51,374 nt of DNA from Jiella soli. Its GTDB lineage: Bacteria > Pseudomonadota > Alphaproteobacteria > Rhizobiales > Rhizobiaceae. The stretch spans positions 1 through 51,374 of the forward strand of contig NZ_JAJAVB010000001.1 of assembly GCF_020615385.1 (NCBI RefSeq), read 5' to 3'. Each line of letters begins with the position of its first letter. Within the stretch, counting starts at the first letter, position 1. Position numbers and translations under genes: made by a program. The notes beneath the pieces were generated by a model. The model made no database searches and was not told where the DNA came from. It was given only the letters and a program-made list of their open reading frames with translations. Below, one piece after another: positions 51,337 to 51,374 of this stretch.

Positions 51337-51374
51337 GCCGCCTTGCGGGCCGGGGGTGAGATCGTTGTTTTGCG
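51320..51374. repeat. 55-base inverted terminal repeat, right copy
   Basis: Exact reverse complement of bases 1-55. It begins at the point where element 3 tnpA is broken and probably represents the edge of an unidentified multi-copy insertion sequence beginning GTATTCCTACGGCG. Confidence 0.95.

Noticed and set aside
49875-51359. 494-codon plus-strand frame in the second half of element 3 tnpA
   Set aside because: Extremely rich in Arg and Pro and out of frame with the transposase motifs; a shadow.
1-51374. Circular closure or hairpin-ended linear plasmid suggested by matching ends
   Set aside because: The ends match only in inverted orientation and for exactly 55 bases inside disrupted tnpA genes, which points to an assembly break in a repeated element rather than to real ends.
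1-51374. CRISPR arrays, tRNA, rRNA or prophage genes
   Set aside because: I scanned for regular short repeats with spacers, tRNA arms and phage structural proteins and found none; the repeated words seen are transposon ends or the res-like sites.

Overview
The window looks like part of an accessory replicon (plasmid or plasmid-derived island) of a high-GC alphaproteobacterium, most likely of the order Hyphomicrobiales. The reasons are a small ParA with its partner gene, a VbhA/Fic-type toxin-antitoxin pair, pRiA4b ORF-3, DUF6894, an HWE/HisKA_2-type kinase, paired SH3 proteins, EF-hand/PRC-barrel exported proteins, and at least nine kinds of transposable element. I cannot name the genus. No rRNA, tRNA or CRISPR array is visible. 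The two ends carry the same 55 bases in inverted orientation, which looks like an assembly break in a repeated element, so the window is probably not a complete molecule.

Layout. 1-0.55 kb: tnpA fragment of a Tn3-family transposon that truncates a small gene. 0.7-2.65 kb: parA with a partner gene, and a Fic toxin with its antitoxin, all on the minus strand and interspersed with copies of a TATAGGGGTA-type motif. 3.0-3.9 kb: solitary DNA methyltransferase with a small coupled gene. 4.5-6.8 kb: small unknown genes, a small HTH protein, a Crp/Fnr regulator and DUF6894. 7-18.4 kb: a cell-envelope, ion and metal stress block (lipoprotein, SH3 protein, TrkH-like transporter, Wzz/GumC-like protein, TerC, EF-hand and PRC-barrel exported proteins, DUF998). 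18.8-22.7 kb: signalling block (histidine kinase, single-domain response regulator, GAF-PAS-GGDEF-EAL protein). 23-27.4 kb: IS256 and methyltransferase scraps, two exported or membrane proteins, a second SH3 protein, a serine resolvase coupled to a WGR protein, an XRE regulator and a nuclease-like pseudogene.

28.1-38.1 kb is a nest: one decayed IS5-family transposase gene is split by two separate Tn3-family transposons. Their borders can be set to the base (28177-33291 with a TGGCA target duplication; 33806-38000 with AGTAC). The first looks intact and carries a 457-residue passenger; the second has a broken tnpA and a 185-residue passenger. 38.5-51.4 kb is a graveyard of mobile elements (IS630, IS1182-like, IS21, IS66 and ISKra4 pieces) with surviving genes between them: a cold-shock protein, VapBC, a serine resolvase, pRiA4b ORF-3 and a tyrosine recombinase. 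It ends in a third Tn3-family element, whose frameshifted tnpA runs off the window.

How it fits together. Partition and toxin-antitoxin genes would keep the replicon; TerC/TrkH/EF-hand/PRC/SH3 genes and the kinase-regulator-c-di-GMP genes would be the host-benefit cargo. Related res-like repeats (about 6.95, 18.41 and 25.12 kb, same orientation) lie at the edges of the cargo blocks, the last directly in front of a serine resolvase gene. This suggests that the cargo was assembled or can be exchanged as resolvase-site-bounded modules, which is the least ordinary feature of the window. Two of these repeats, and a third place at 3.97 kb, also carry a conserved non-coding segment with a possible RNA stem.
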